Assembly (NCBI GenBank): GCA_002476905.1
Contig: DLND01000084.1
Location: 5,340-69,339, forward strand
Source: Flavobacteriales bacterium UBA7519
GTDB lineage: Bacteria > Bacteroidota > Bacteroidia > Flavobacteriales > Weeksellaceae
Length of the DNA: 64,000 nucleotides
Direction: 5' to 3'
The notes under the pieces are model-generated. The model was not told the DNA's origin, did no database searches, and saw only the letters and a list, made by a program, of their open reading frames with translations. A program made the translations under genes and the position numbers. Shown here in pieces: positions 27,029-35,830 of the stretch (position 1 is its first letter; the number at the start of each line of letters is the position of its first letter).

Positions 27029-28540
27029 TTACTTTACACCTTGCATTAGTTTTTTTACAAAAGGTGAAATCAAAATTAATATTACTCCGGCAATCAAGGC
27101 ATATAATCCCAATTGTTTATATCCATCGGTGTAAGTGATAAGAGCATCATAGTTATTAGCTCCGGATTTTACTTTTGCTAATCCAGCTCCAATTTGTCCC
27201 GCAACGTATTGCCCGTAAGCAGATGCGAGAAACCACATTCCCATCATCATTCCTTGTAACTTTTCTGTAGATAATTTTGTCATAATGGACAATCCAATTG
27301 GAGACAAACATAGTTCCCCGAAGGTTATCACAAGTAGCGCAATTGTAAAGATTTTAAGAGAGGTTATTCCTTGAAGATTCGCGAAAAACCTAGTTGCAAA
27401 AAGAACATAATAGCCTAATCCTAATAGTATAAATCCTAATCCAAATTTGTTGATAGTGTTTGGCTCCAGTTTCTTTTTGCTTAACCAAATCCAAAATAAT
27501 CCTACTAATGGTGCTAAGAAAATGATAAAGAATGCACCTCCAGAGTTATTTACACCATTAGGATCCAATCCGAAAAGGTCTTTGTTTAGGTTATTGGCTG
27601 CGAAAATACTCAATGAACCACCACTTTGCTCGTAGATTCCCCAGAACAGGATTGAGAAGATGATGAAAATCAAAGCTGCCCAAAGTTTTTTACGTTCCGA
27701 TGAAGTCACTTTTGTCATCTCATAAAAAAGATACAATAATGTCAGTGGTCCGACTGTCCACATAAAATAATCCGTGTATTGTGGAACAGAAACCATCGTC
27801 ATAATCAACGGAATAAAGACTAATGATAAAATGTAAACACCATATTCTTTCCATTTTTCAAGAGGCGAAAAAGTGCCGTCGGAATTCAGTTTTTGAGGTT
27901 GAAGACCAATGGGGCCTAATTGTCTTTGAGTAAAAATGAAATTAATCAAACTAATAACCATTACAATTGCAGCCAAACCAAAAGCGACGTTCCATCTTTT
28001 ATGTTCTGGAATTAAATCAGACAACATTTCGCCTTTACCTATAGCAATACAAAGATATCCGCCTAGAAGAGCACCAAGATTGATTCCGGCATAAAACAAA
28101 GAGAATCCTGCATCTGTTCTTGTGTCGTTTGCTTTGTATAATTTTCCAACCATTGTGGAAATATTCGGTTTGAAAAATCCCGTTCCTACAACAGTAAACG
28201 AAATTCCCAAAAAGAAATAATCGTGCGGGTTAGTGGCAAGAATAAGACTTCCGATAATCATCAGAATTCCGCCCCAAAAAAGAGATTTTCTGAATCCTAA
28301 AATTTTATCAGCAAACAAACCACCGACAAAAGTAAAGGCATAAACAAAAGCCTGTGTTGCGCCGTATTGAAGATTGGCTTGTTCATCGCCGAATTTCAAT
28401 TGAGAAATCATAAAGAAAACGAGCATTCCTCGCATCCCGTAGAAACAGAAACGTTCCCACATTTCTGAGAAAAATAAAGACCAAATTTGTTTGGGATATT
28501 TTCCCTTGAAACTCTGGATTTCTTCAAGTGTAAGATTCAT
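27029..28540 (-). CDS. POT-family peptide:proton symporter (first of three)
   Basis: Major-facilitator transporter that takes up di- and tripeptides with protons. EMWERFCFYGMRGML matches the PTR2 ExxERFxYY motif in the first helix, and GGLFADKILGFRKSL and GNGFFKPN-like GTGFFKPNISTMVG are further family signatures. The 503 residues give 12-14 helices. A -7 box (TAAATTTG, minus strand, 28574-28581) lies upstream. Two paralogues follow at 28637 and 31037. Confidence 0.93.
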   Translation of the reverse strand: MNLTLEEIQSFKGKYPKQIWSLFFSEMWERFCFYGMRGMLVFFMISQLKFGDEQANLQYGATQAFVYAFTFVGGLFADKILGFRKSLFWGGILMIIGSLILATNPHDYFFLGISFTVVGTGFFKPNISTMVGKLYKANDTRTDAGFSLFYAGINLGALLGGYLCIAIGKGEMLSDLIPEHKRWNVAFGLAAIVMVISLINFIFTQRQLGPIGLQPQKLNSDGTFSPLEKWKEYGVYILSLVFIPLIMTMVSVPQYTDYFMWTVGPLTLLYLFYEMTKVTSSERKKLWAALIFIIFSILFWGIYEQSGGSLSIFAANNLNKDLFGLDPNGVNNSGGAFFIIFLAPLVGLFWIWLSKKKLEPNTINKFGLGFILLGLGYYVLFATRFFANLQGITSLKIFTIALLVITFGELCLSPIGLSIMTKLSTEKLQGMMMGMWFLASAYGQYVAGQIGAGLAKVKSGANNYDALITYTDGYKQLGLYALIAGVILILISPFVKKLMQGVK

Positions 28541-28588
28541 CGAATATGATTTGTTTTAAATTAAAAATACAAACAAATTTAAATAAAA

Positions 28589-28609
28589 AAACCACCTAAG
28601 CGGTGGTTT
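28589..28609. terminator. Hairpin between two POT genes
   Basis: AAACCACC (28589-28596) pairs with GGTGGTTT (28602-28609) over a five-base loop, placed just after the stop of the POT gene at 28637 read on the minus strand. Confidence 0.65.
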
Positions 28610-28636
28610 GAATTTATAAATAAATGTGAAAGTTTT

Positions 28637-30313
28637 TTAGTTCACACCGTGCATCATTTTTTTCAAGAAAGGAGAAATCAATGCTAAAATAATTCCTGCA
28701 ATTCCACAAAGAACAACGAATACCATAAAGAATTCATAAAGATTATGGATTTCAAATCCTGCAAAAGTATGATTGGCTAATGGAATTTGATTTTTTGTGA
28801 GCAATTCTGTTTGAGCTGAACTCAAGGTTACTTTTTTGTCCAAAACATCTTGAAGATTAACTCCTAGTTCTTCTGCTTTTTTGAACTTATCTCCTGTTGC
28901 TGGCATAATAGAGCCTAGTGTTCCTGCTAGTGCGTAACCAGCTGCATTCGAGATAAAGAAAACACCATAAAGTAAAGATGCAAATCTCTTAGGCGCCAGT
29001 TTCCCAACCAATGATAATCCGATTGGGGATAAACAAAGTTCACCGCAAGTCTGCAAGAAATATAGTAAAATCAACCATTTAATAGCCAATAAGCCTGAGC
29101 TTCCCAAATCTTTTACATTATGTGCAAGTATAAAATAACTGATTGCTATAACAACTAATCCAATGGCTTGCTTCAAAGGTGAAACCGGTTCTTTTCCTGC
29201 GCCTCTCAACTTATCCCAAAGGAAACTGAAAGGAACTGCCATTACAACAATAAATAATCCGTTGAAAATCTGAACCATTGATGGCGGCATATTCCAGCCA
29301 AAGAAGTTTCTGTCGGTTTGATTATCTGCAATGAAAGTTAAAGATGATCCTGCCTGTTCAAACGCAGCCCAAAAGAAAATTACAAAGAATGAAACGACAT
29401 AAATAACCAAGATTCTGTCTCTTTCGATTTTAGTAATAGATGAATCGGAAATAATTAATCCAGCTAATGTTAGGCCTGCAGAGTATACTAGTGAATAAAC
29501 AACATTTTGTCCAATTCCGTAATGGAAAAGAAGCCCTAACAATACAAAGGCGATAACAGCTCCAATAATTGATTTTTGAGAAAATGATGCAGATTGTGCT
29601 TCTCCTTCTTCAAAATCATCAACAGTATTGTTTTTTGGAAGTCCACCAATTGGTCTTCCTTCTGGCGTTACTACATATTTGTTTTTAAGCAATAGGAAAG
29701 TAACTGTACCTAAAAACATTGCCAAAGAAGCGGCTAAGAATCCCCATTTGAAAGCGTGGATATCTCTGATTCCGTCAACACTTTTCACATCGCCTAAAAT
29801 TGGACAAATCAACTGACCCAAGAATGCACCTAAGTTGATTCCCATATAGAAAATGGTAAATGCAGAATCCAATTTGTTCTTTTCCTGTTTTGGATAAAGA
29901 CTTCCCACCATAGATGAAATGTTCGGTTTGAAGAATCCATTACCGAAAATAATAATACCCAAACCTACCCAAAGTAAAGTTTTTGCAAGGTCAAGATTTT
30001 CTCCAAATAATGTTGCACTAAAGAATAGAATCAACTGCCCAACTCCCATCAGCGTTCCTCCAAGAAGAATACAATATCTGTTTCCAAGATATTTATCAGC
30101 GATGAAACCACCCAACATTGGCGTTAAATAACAAAGAGCCAAAAATCCACCATAAATAATAGAGGTTTCTGACTCGATAATTCCAAGGGAATTAATCATA
30201 AAAAGCGTCAACAACGCTCTCATTCCATAGAAATTAAAACGCTCCCACATTTCTGTCCCAAAAAGGACCCACAAACCTTTAGGATGTTTTGAATTAGTCG
30301 TAACTGTATCCAT
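28637..30313 (-). CDS. POT-family peptide:proton symporter (second of three)
   Basis: A 558-residue peptide transporter with EMWERFNFYGMRALLTLF, GGFIADKYLGNR and GNGFFKPNISSMVGSLY. Compared with its neighbour at 27029 it has a longer loop between the two six-helix halves (around 210-240, rich in Glu, Asp and Gly) and another loop near the C-terminus (about 470-510). The hairpin and a -7 box (TATATTTG, minus, 30346-30353) show that it is separately transcribed. Confidence 0.93.
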   Translation of the reverse strand: MDTVTTNSKHPKGLWVLFGTEMWERFNFYGMRALLTLFMINSLGIIESETSIIYGGFLALCYLTPMLGGFIADKYLGNRYCILLGGTLMGVGQLILFFSATLFGENLDLAKTLLWVGLGIIIFGNGFFKPNISSMVGSLYPKQEKNKLDSAFTIFYMGINLGAFLGQLICPILGDVKSVDGIRDIHAFKWGFLAASLAMFLGTVTFLLLKNKYVVTPEGRPIGGLPKNNTVDDFEEGEAQSASFSQKSIIGAVIAFVLLGLLFHYGIGQNVVYSLVYSAGLTLAGLIISDSSITKIERDRILVIYVVSFFVIFFWAAFEQAGSSLTFIADNQTDRNFFGWNMPPSMVQIFNGLFIVVMAVPFSFLWDKLRGAGKEPVSPLKQAIGLVVIAISYFILAHNVKDLGSSGLLAIKWLILLYFLQTCGELCLSPIGLSLVGKLAPKRFASLLYGVFFISNAAGYALAGTLGSIMPATGDKFKKAEELGVNLQDVLDKKVTLSSAQTELLTKNQIPLANHTFAGFEIHNLYEFFMVFVVLCGIAGIILALISPFLKKMMHGVN

Positions 30314-30430
30314 ATAAATTAATTGTTAAATTTTCTTAAAGGTAACAAATATAGTTTTTTTTCATAAACGTAGGCGATTCCAGATGCTGTTTATGCAAGA
30401 TTTAATAAATCATATTTTACCAATTTACCT

Positions 30431-30438
30431 TAACTTTG
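30431..30438 (+). promoter_or_regulatory. -7 promoter box of the acetyltransferase gene
   Basis: TAACTTTG ends six bases before the ATG at 30445. Transcription would start at or very near that ATG, so the transcript is leaderless or the ATG at 30451 is used. Confidence 0.4.
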
Positions 30439-30444
30439 TCTTTT

Positions 30445-30954
30445 ATGGAAATGAATTTAGAATTTAGAAAAGCAATTTCACATGATTCTTCAGCGATTTG
30501 GGATATATTGCAAGACGCTATTACAAGGAGAAAAAATGATGGTAGCAAGCAATGGCAGGATGGCTACCCGAATCTTGAAACTGTGAAATCCGATATAGAA
30601 AAGGGATTTGGTTATGTTTTATTAGTTGGTGGAATTGTTGTAGGTTACAGCGCGTTAATTTTCAATGATGAACCTGCTTATAATGATATTGAAGGAGAAT
30701 GGCTGACCAATGGTGATTTTTTGGTAGTTCACAGAGTGGCAATTTCGGATAAGTTTGCAGGAAAAGGATTGTCCAAAAATATTTTCCGCTTTATCGAAGA
30801 TGTTGCCAAGGAGAATAATACTTTTAGTATTAAAGTTGATACCAACTTTGATAATCCTGCAATGTTATCCATTCTAGAGAAATTAGGATATCAATATTGT
30901 GGAGAAGTCCATTTCCGAGGAAGTGCTAGAAAAGCGTTCGAAAAAGTGCTTTAA
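30445..30954 (+). CDS. GNAT-family N-acetyltransferase
   Basis: A 169-residue acetyltransferase starting MEMNLEFRKAISHDSSAIW; an ATG six bases later is equally possible. Motif A is VHRVAISDKFAGKGLSKNIF, followed by VDTNFDNPAMLSILEKLGYQ as motif B. The N-terminal half (WQDGYPNLETVKSDI) resembles other GNAT proteins of unknown substrate. It lies between two divergent-convergent POT genes on the opposite strand. Confidence 0.88.
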   Translation: MEMNLEFRKAISHDSSAIWDILQDAITRRKNDGSKQWQDGYPNLETVKSDIEKGFGYVLLVGGIVVGYSALIFNDEPAYNDIEGEWLTNGDFLVVHRVAISDKFAGKGLSKNIFRFIEDVAKENNTFSIKVDTNFDNPAMLSILEKLGYQYCGEVHFRGSARKAFEKVL

Positions 30955-30972
30955 AACTAATTTATAACTCAA

Positions 30973-31008
30973 AAAAAGCGAAATTAAATCAGATTAATTT
31001 CGCTTTTT
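30973..31008. terminator. Bidirectional terminator
   Basis: A perfect 15-base stem, AAAAAGCGAAATTAA (30973-30987) with TTAATTTCGCTTTTT (30994-31008), loop of six. It serves the acetyltransferase and the convergent POT gene. Confidence 0.88.
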
Positions 31009-31036
31009 TAATTTAGAAGAAGAACTTTAATTATAA

Positions 31037-32707
31037 TTAATGTCCGCTTTCTCTCATAATTTTGTTTAATCTCTTCAACATCATCAATCCCAGCAATGTT
31101 GCGAAAATCAACAGTCCGAAATTAACCAAGAAATAATTGGCTTTATTTTCATAATTATACCAAGTGCTCGCAAGGATTCCGGACAACTTGTTCCCAACAG
31201 AGTTTGCTAAGAAAAATCCACCCATCATCAAAGCTGTTAATCTTGCTGGAGACAATTTGGAAACGAATGATAATCCCATTGGCGAAAGGCAAAGTTCACC
31301 AATTGTAACCACACCATATGCAGCAATCAACCAAAGTGCAGATACTTTTTCAGAACCATTGTTTCCTGCATAAACAGCCGCAACCATTACCAAACAAGAT
31401 AAACTGGTGATGAATAATCCCAACACAATTTTACTCGGTGTCATAGGTTCTTTTCCTCGTTTTCTGAGCATTGCCCAAACACCCACGATGACAGGCGTTA
31501 AAGCAATAACCCAAAATGGATTGATGGATTGAAACAATTCTGTATTATAAAGGAACACGGGTTTGCCGGAATTTGATTCCAATTCTGCCTTTTTTTCTGC
31601 CGAAATATTTCTGAAATAAATATCTTTTCCGGTTTCTTTCAAAGTTTTTCCTTCAGGATCTTTCTGAGAACGAAATTGATCATCATATATCGGAGTTTCT
31701 TTATCTGCATAGCTTTTTTCTTCAACCAAATAAAGTGAAGCTAAAGGTTTTTCAACAGATTCTGAAACGCTTCTGTCAGTGTAATAATTGGCCCAACGTG
31801 TCAGCGCAGTTCCATTTTGCTTGAAAACCGCCCAGAAAAACATACTGATAAGGAATATCGAAAGCAAAGCGCCAATCGCAGGTTTCTCCAATGGATTGGA
31901 TTTGAAATAAAGCGAAACATAGAAGTAAATCACAGGAATACAAGCGAAAATAAATGCATCCGTATTTGTGCTACCAAAAATATTAGTTCCAAAAATCATG
32001 GTAGGAACAAACCAACCGATAACGCCTGCTATAATCGCAGGAACAAAAACTTTCATTAGAATTTCGGATAGTTTGGTGTCACCTTCTTGGCTCGGTTTCA
32101 TAACCGCCGCGTGTCTGTAATGTTTCATCCCGATGGTGAAAATTACTAACCCAAGCAACATCCCGACTCCAGCAGTTATAAATGCTTCGCCCCAACCGAA
32201 TTTGTTACGCATAAACGCTGCAATAATATTACAGATAAACGCCCCGATATTGATTCCCATATAGAAAATATTGTAGCCAGAATCTTTGTTGGCTTTATAA
32301 GGTTCTTCTGAATAGAGATTTCCTAAAAGTGTAGAAATCGTCGGTTTGAAAAAACCATTTCCAATAATAATTAATGCGAGAGAACCATAGAATAAAGGCA
32401 AATCTTTGAAAACGCCAACGCCAATATAACCTGCAGCCATCAAAACGCCACCAAGATAAATGGATTTGATATAACCTAAAACGCGGTCAGCTAAAAATCC
32501 GCCAAGAAACGGCGTAAGATAAGTCAACGCTATGAAGGTTCCGAAAATATCATCAGCATCTTTATCAGGGATTCCCAATCCTCCGGCAACGCCTTGAGGT
32601 TCTATCAAATAGAGAACAAAAATTCCGAGAATCAAATAATAACCGAAACGTTCCCACATCTCGGTAAAAAACAAAAAGGGTAAACCTTTTGGATGCTTAG
32701 CTTTCAT
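31037..32707 (-). CDS. POT-family peptide:proton symporter (third of three)
   Basis: A 556-residue transporter with TEMWERFGYYLILGIF (the canonical ERFxYY form), GGFLADRVLGYIKS and GNGFFKPTISTLLGNLY. It differs from the other two by an extended hydrophilic loop at about 315-390 (YYTDRSVSESVEKPLASLY and beyond), which should be a periplasmic domain between helices 9 and 10. A -7 box TATTTTTG (minus) lies at 32731-32738. Divergent from the toxin-antitoxin genes. Confidence 0.93.
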   Translation of the reverse strand: MKAKHPKGLPFLFFTEMWERFGYYLILGIFVLYLIEPQGVAGGLGIPDKDADDIFGTFIALTYLTPFLGGFLADRVLGYIKSIYLGGVLMAAGYIGVGVFKDLPLFYGSLALIIIGNGFFKPTISTLLGNLYSEEPYKANKDSGYNIFYMGINIGAFICNIIAAFMRNKFGWGEAFITAGVGMLLGLVIFTIGMKHYRHAAVMKPSQEGDTKLSEILMKVFVPAIIAGVIGWFVPTMIFGTNIFGSTNTDAFIFACIPVIYFYVSLYFKSNPLEKPAIGALLSIFLISMFFWAVFKQNGTALTRWANYYTDRSVSESVEKPLASLYLVEEKSYADKETPIYDDQFRSQKDPEGKTLKETGKDIYFRNISAEKKAELESNSGKPVFLYNTELFQSINPFWVIALTPVIVGVWAMLRKRGKEPMTPSKIVLGLFITSLSCLVMVAAVYAGNNGSEKVSALWLIAAYGVVTIGELCLSPMGLSFVSKLSPARLTALMMGGFFLANSVGNKLSGILASTWYNYENKANYFLVNFGLLIFATLLGLMMLKRLNKIMRESGH

Positions 32708-32767
32708 AACTTAATTTTTCACAACTTTTTCAAAAATAAGGTTTTAAAATGAATTAGAAAATTTTTA

Positions 32768-32775
32768 TAACTTTG
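32768..32775 (+). promoter_or_regulatory. -7 promoter box of the toxin-antitoxin pair
   Basis: TAACTTTG matches TAnnTTTG 18 bases before the antitoxin ATG. No TTG at the standard distance. Confidence 0.35.
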
Positions 32776-32793
32776 ATAAAATAATCTTCAAGT

Positions 32794-33039
32794 ATGGAAA
32801 CATCAAGTATCAAACAGTTTAACGAAAAATTAAAAGCATTGCCAGAATTTGTTGTTGATGAATTGAATGACTTTATGGATTATTTGAAATTCAAGTATTC
32901 ATCGACTTCAGATGGAAAAGATTTGTACGAGTGGCAAAAAGAAATTCTAGATGAACGGTTGAATGATTTAGATAAAAATGCAAATGAGACTGTGGAATTC
33001 AATGAAACAGTTGCGGAATTAAGAAAAAAGTATTCATAG
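32794..33039 (+). CDS. Antitoxin-like protein of a RelE/ParE module
   Basis: An 81-residue acidic protein. FNEKLKALPEFVVDELNDFM and DYLKFKYSS resemble the short DUF2281-type antitoxins that precede ParE toxins in Bacteroidota and cyanobacteria. The C-terminal half is charged and probably disordered until it wraps the toxin. It ends one base before the toxin ATG, as is usual. No clear DNA-binding fold, so autoregulation is uncertain. Confidence 0.75.
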   Translation: METSSIKQFNEKLKALPEFVVDELNDFMDYLKFKYSSTSDGKDLYEWQKEILDERLNDLDKNANETVEFNETVAELRKKYS

Positions 33040-33040
33040 A

Positions 33041-33322
33041 ATGCGCATTGAATTTAGCCTTAAAGCATTAAATGATGTAAAAGAAATTTTAGAATATTAC
33101 GATTCATTGAATTCTACTTTACCAATAAGATTTCTTGATAGAATTGGACAGGCAAAAGATAGGATTATTAATACTGAGAAAGGTTTTGAAATTAAATATA
33201 AAAATGTTAGAACCTTATTGCTGAAACAATTTCCTTATCATCTCCATTACGTTCTCAAAGATGACAAAATTATTATAATCGCAGTTTTGCATAGTCGTAT
33301 TAATCCAAAATCATACTTATAA
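33041..33322 (+). CDS. RelE/ParE-family toxin
   Basis: A 93-residue protein with the RelE/ParE fold pattern: an N-terminal strand and helices (FSLKALNDVKEILEYYDSL), then TEKGFEIKYKNVRTLLLKQF and the closing strands YHLHYVLKDDKIIIIAVLHS. RelE members cut mRNA on the ribosome while ParE members poison gyrase, and the sequence alone does not decide. Translationally linked to the antitoxin one base upstream. Confidence 0.85.
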   Translation: MRIEFSLKALNDVKEILEYYDSLNSTLPIRFLDRIGQAKDRIINTEKGFEIKYKNVRTLLLKQFPYHLHYVLKDDKIIIIAVLHSRINPKSYL

Positions 33323-33323
33323 A

Positions 33324-33352
33324 AAAAGCATTCCGAATCTCGGAATGCTTTT
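33324..33352. terminator. Bidirectional terminator
   Basis: A perfect 13-base stem, AAAAGCATTCCGA (33324-33336) with TCGGAATGCTTTT (33340-33352), three-base loop. It lies between the toxin and the convergent peptidase gene. Confidence 0.88.
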
Positions 33353-33369
33353 GATTTTTAAATTAGTTC

Positions 33370-35508
33370 TTACAAATTCTCCAAAATAAAATTTGTCATC
33401 TTCTCATAAAGCTGAGGTCTGGTTTGTCCGCCATAGATACCGTGATTTTTATCCGGATAAGCCATAAAATCAAACTGTTTTTTGTTTTGAATCAAAGCCT
33501 CAGAAAACTCCATTGAGTTCTGGAAATGAACATTATCATCGGCCGTTCCGTGGATCAAAAGAAATTTCCCTTTCAACAATTTTGCAAAAGTTGTTGGCGA
33601 ATTTTGGTCATAACCATCAGCATTTTCTTGCGGTGTCTGCAAAAATCTTTCGGTATAGATGCTGTCATAATATCTCCAGTTGGTAACCGGCGCAACGGCA
33701 ATTCCCATTTTGAAAACATCCGCGCCTTTTGTCATCGCCAAAGAACTCATATAACCGCCAAAACTCCATCCGAAAATTCCGATTCTAGATTTGTCAATAT
33801 AAGACTGATTTCCGAACCATTTGGCGGCAGTAATTTGATCTTCGATTTCGTATTTTCCTAATTGCTTGTAAGTTACTTTTTTAAATTTTGCACCATTGTA
33901 ACCCGTTCCGCGACCATCAACGCAGGCAACAACGTAACCTTTTTGCGCCAGCATTTCGAACCAGATTCCGTTTCCGCTATCCCAGGAATTGGAAACCTGC
34001 TGAGAACCCGGACCAGAATATTGGAACATAAATAATGGATATTTTTTATTAGGGTCAAATTTTTTAGGTTTGATAATCCAAGCGTTCAATTGGTCTCCAA
34101 CAGAATTCGGAATGGTGATGAATTCCTTTGTTACAAAATTATCTTTCTGCAGTTTAGAAAGCATCTCATTATTATTCTGAAGTTCTTTTATTTCCTTGCC
34201 AGAAGCATCTTTCAAAACATATTTATTGGGCGTTCCTGCTGTCGAATTGGTATTGATAAAATAATTGAATGACTTACTAAAACTCGCCGAGTTATTACCC
34301 TCAGGATAAGAAATTAAATTTGTTTTTCCAGAGTTGATATTCAATTTGGAAACCACTTTGTTTAGACTTCCTTTTTCTGTAGTTTGGATGTAAACCTCTT
34401 TGGTTTTTGGGTTGTAACCATAGTAATCTGTGATTTCCCAGTTACCTTTCGCAACTTGTTTTTTCAATTTCCCAGCTTTGTCATACCAATACAATTGTCT
34501 GTATCCATCACGTTCCGAAGCCCAAAGGAAAGAGTTGTCATCCAAAAACTCCAACGTCAGATTGTCGGTTTCTATCCACGCATTATCGGTTTCAGTAATC
34601 AGTTTGTTTACGTTTCCGGATTTGGTGTCCACTTTCAAAAGATCCACTTTATTTTGATGCCTGTTAGACGTTGCTATCACGATTTCATTAGAATCATTGG
34701 TTTGGAAAATCTGAGGAATGTAATAATTTTCAAAACTTTCAAGATTTAACTTTGAAGTTTTTCCTGAGGAAAGCTGATAAAGTTGCGCAGATACTGTAGA
34801 ATTCGTTTCTCCGGCTTTTGGATATTTGTAGCGCATCTCCGTTGGATAAAGTGATTTTCCATAAATCGGAATGTAAATTTCTGGAACTGCAGATTCATCG
34901 AATCTTACGAAGACAATCGCATCACCTGCTTTGTTCCATTGATAATAATCTGCGTGAGAAAACTCTTCTTCATAAACCCAATCTCCCAATCCATTAATTA
35001 TAGAATTTTTCTTTCCGTCAGTTGTAATCTGCGTTATTTTTCCGGAAGTCAAATCCTGATAGAACAAATTATTATCAACGATGAAAGCCACTTTGCTTCC
35101 GTCCGGAGAAAATTTCGGTTCCTGAATCCAGTTTCCATTATTAAGAGAAGTCACTTTATTCGATTTCAAATCCTTCACATCAAATTTTCCCAAAAAAGAA
35201 TGTCTGTAAATCTGCTGACTTTCTTTTTGTAACAAGATTTTAGACTCATCTGCTGAGAAAATATAAGATTCGAAGCTTCCATCCACAATATTGCCAGATT
35301 TCTGAGATGTTTTGTAATTATATTTGGCAATACCATCTTTCTCGATTGTAGCATAGTTTTCACCATCATTCAGGGATGCAATTCCTGCAATGCCTTTTCC
35401 ACGATAGTATCCGGAGTATATTTTATCTAATGTAATTTCTTGTGCATTAATGTTTTGTGAGAAAACTGCTGTCATCATAACAACAGAAACAAGGATTTTT
35501 TTGTTCAT
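33370..35508 (-). CDS. Dipeptidyl peptidase IV-type S9 peptidase
   Basis: Secreted serine peptidase that releases Xaa-Pro dipeptides from N-termini. A signal peptide (MNKKILVSVVMMTAVFSQN) leads to the beta-propeller domain (about 40-460) and the alpha/beta hydrolase domain. GWSFGGYMSS holds Ser582, GTADDNVHFQN the Asp and DKNHGIYGG the His of the triad. Propeller motif YEEEFSHADYYQWN carries the Glu pair that binds the substrate N-terminus in DPP-IV. At 712 residues it is a standard DPP-IV. With the peptide transporters it fits peptide feeding. Confidence 0.94.
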   Translation of the reverse strand: MNKKILVSVVMMTAVFSQNINAQEITLDKIYSGYYRGKGIAGIASLNDGENYATIEKDGIAKYNYKTSQKSGNIVDGSFESYIFSADESKILLQKESQQIYRHSFLGKFDVKDLKSNKVTSLNNGNWIQEPKFSPDGSKVAFIVDNNLFYQDLTSGKITQITTDGKKNSIINGLGDWVYEEEFSHADYYQWNKAGDAIVFVRFDESAVPEIYIPIYGKSLYPTEMRYKYPKAGETNSTVSAQLYQLSSGKTSKLNLESFENYYIPQIFQTNDSNEIVIATSNRHQNKVDLLKVDTKSGNVNKLITETDNAWIETDNLTLEFLDDNSFLWASERDGYRQLYWYDKAGKLKKQVAKGNWEITDYYGYNPKTKEVYIQTTEKGSLNKVVSKLNINSGKTNLISYPEGNNSASFSKSFNYFINTNSTAGTPNKYVLKDASGKEIKELQNNNEMLSKLQKDNFVTKEFITIPNSVGDQLNAWIIKPKKFDPNKKYPLFMFQYSGPGSQQVSNSWDSGNGIWFEMLAQKGYVVACVDGRGTGYNGAKFKKVTYKQLGKYEIEDQITAAKWFGNQSYIDKSRIGIFGWSFGGYMSSLAMTKGADVFKMGIAVAPVTNWRYYDSIYTERFLQTPQENADGYDQNSPTTFAKLLKGKFLLIHGTADDNVHFQNSMEFSEALIQNKKQFDFMAYPDKNHGIYGGQTRPQLYEKMTNFILENL

Positions 35509-35630
35509 AATCTTTCAATTTTCTTTTTGGTATTCACGAACCTTACGGTTTCATTTTTCAAATTTTAATGAGGTAAATATAATAAAGATAAATTGTTTTG
35601 AATACAATCTTTGGAACATCGAATTGTAAA

Positions 35631-35743
35631 TGCGTGAGGGATAGTAGTGGAAATCCTTTTCTGTCCGCCTAAGGCGGACAGAAAAGATTGTAACGGATAG
35701 CACGACCCAAGATGTGGCTTATGCGTGGGAGAGGGACACGCCC
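35631..35743. repeat. Palindromic intergenic element, possible structured RNA
   Basis: The 322-base spacer between the peptidase and trhO is occupied mainly by this element. Its core is a perfect inverted repeat with 15-base arms, CTTTTCTGTCCGCCT (35656-35670) and AGGCGGACAGAAAAG (35672-35686). Flanks read GAGGGATAGTAGTGGAAATC and GATTGTAACGGATAGC, and GCGTG (35632-35636) can pair with CACGC (35737-35741) to close the whole. From memory, flanks of this kind recur between genes in many Bacteroidota with differing core hairpins. Confidence 0.6.
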
Positions 35744-35788
35744 AAAAAACTGACAACTATCAACCAACAATTATCAACCAAAAATCCT

Positions 35789-35796
35789 TATCTTTG
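35789..35796 (+). promoter_or_regulatory. -7 promoter box of trhO
   Basis: TATCTTTG matches TAnnTTTG 34 bases before the ATG of trhO. No TTG at 17-23 bases upstream. Confidence 0.4.
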
Positions 35797-35830
35797 CGCC
35801 ATTATTTTTCTCACTTAAAACGTTTATAGC

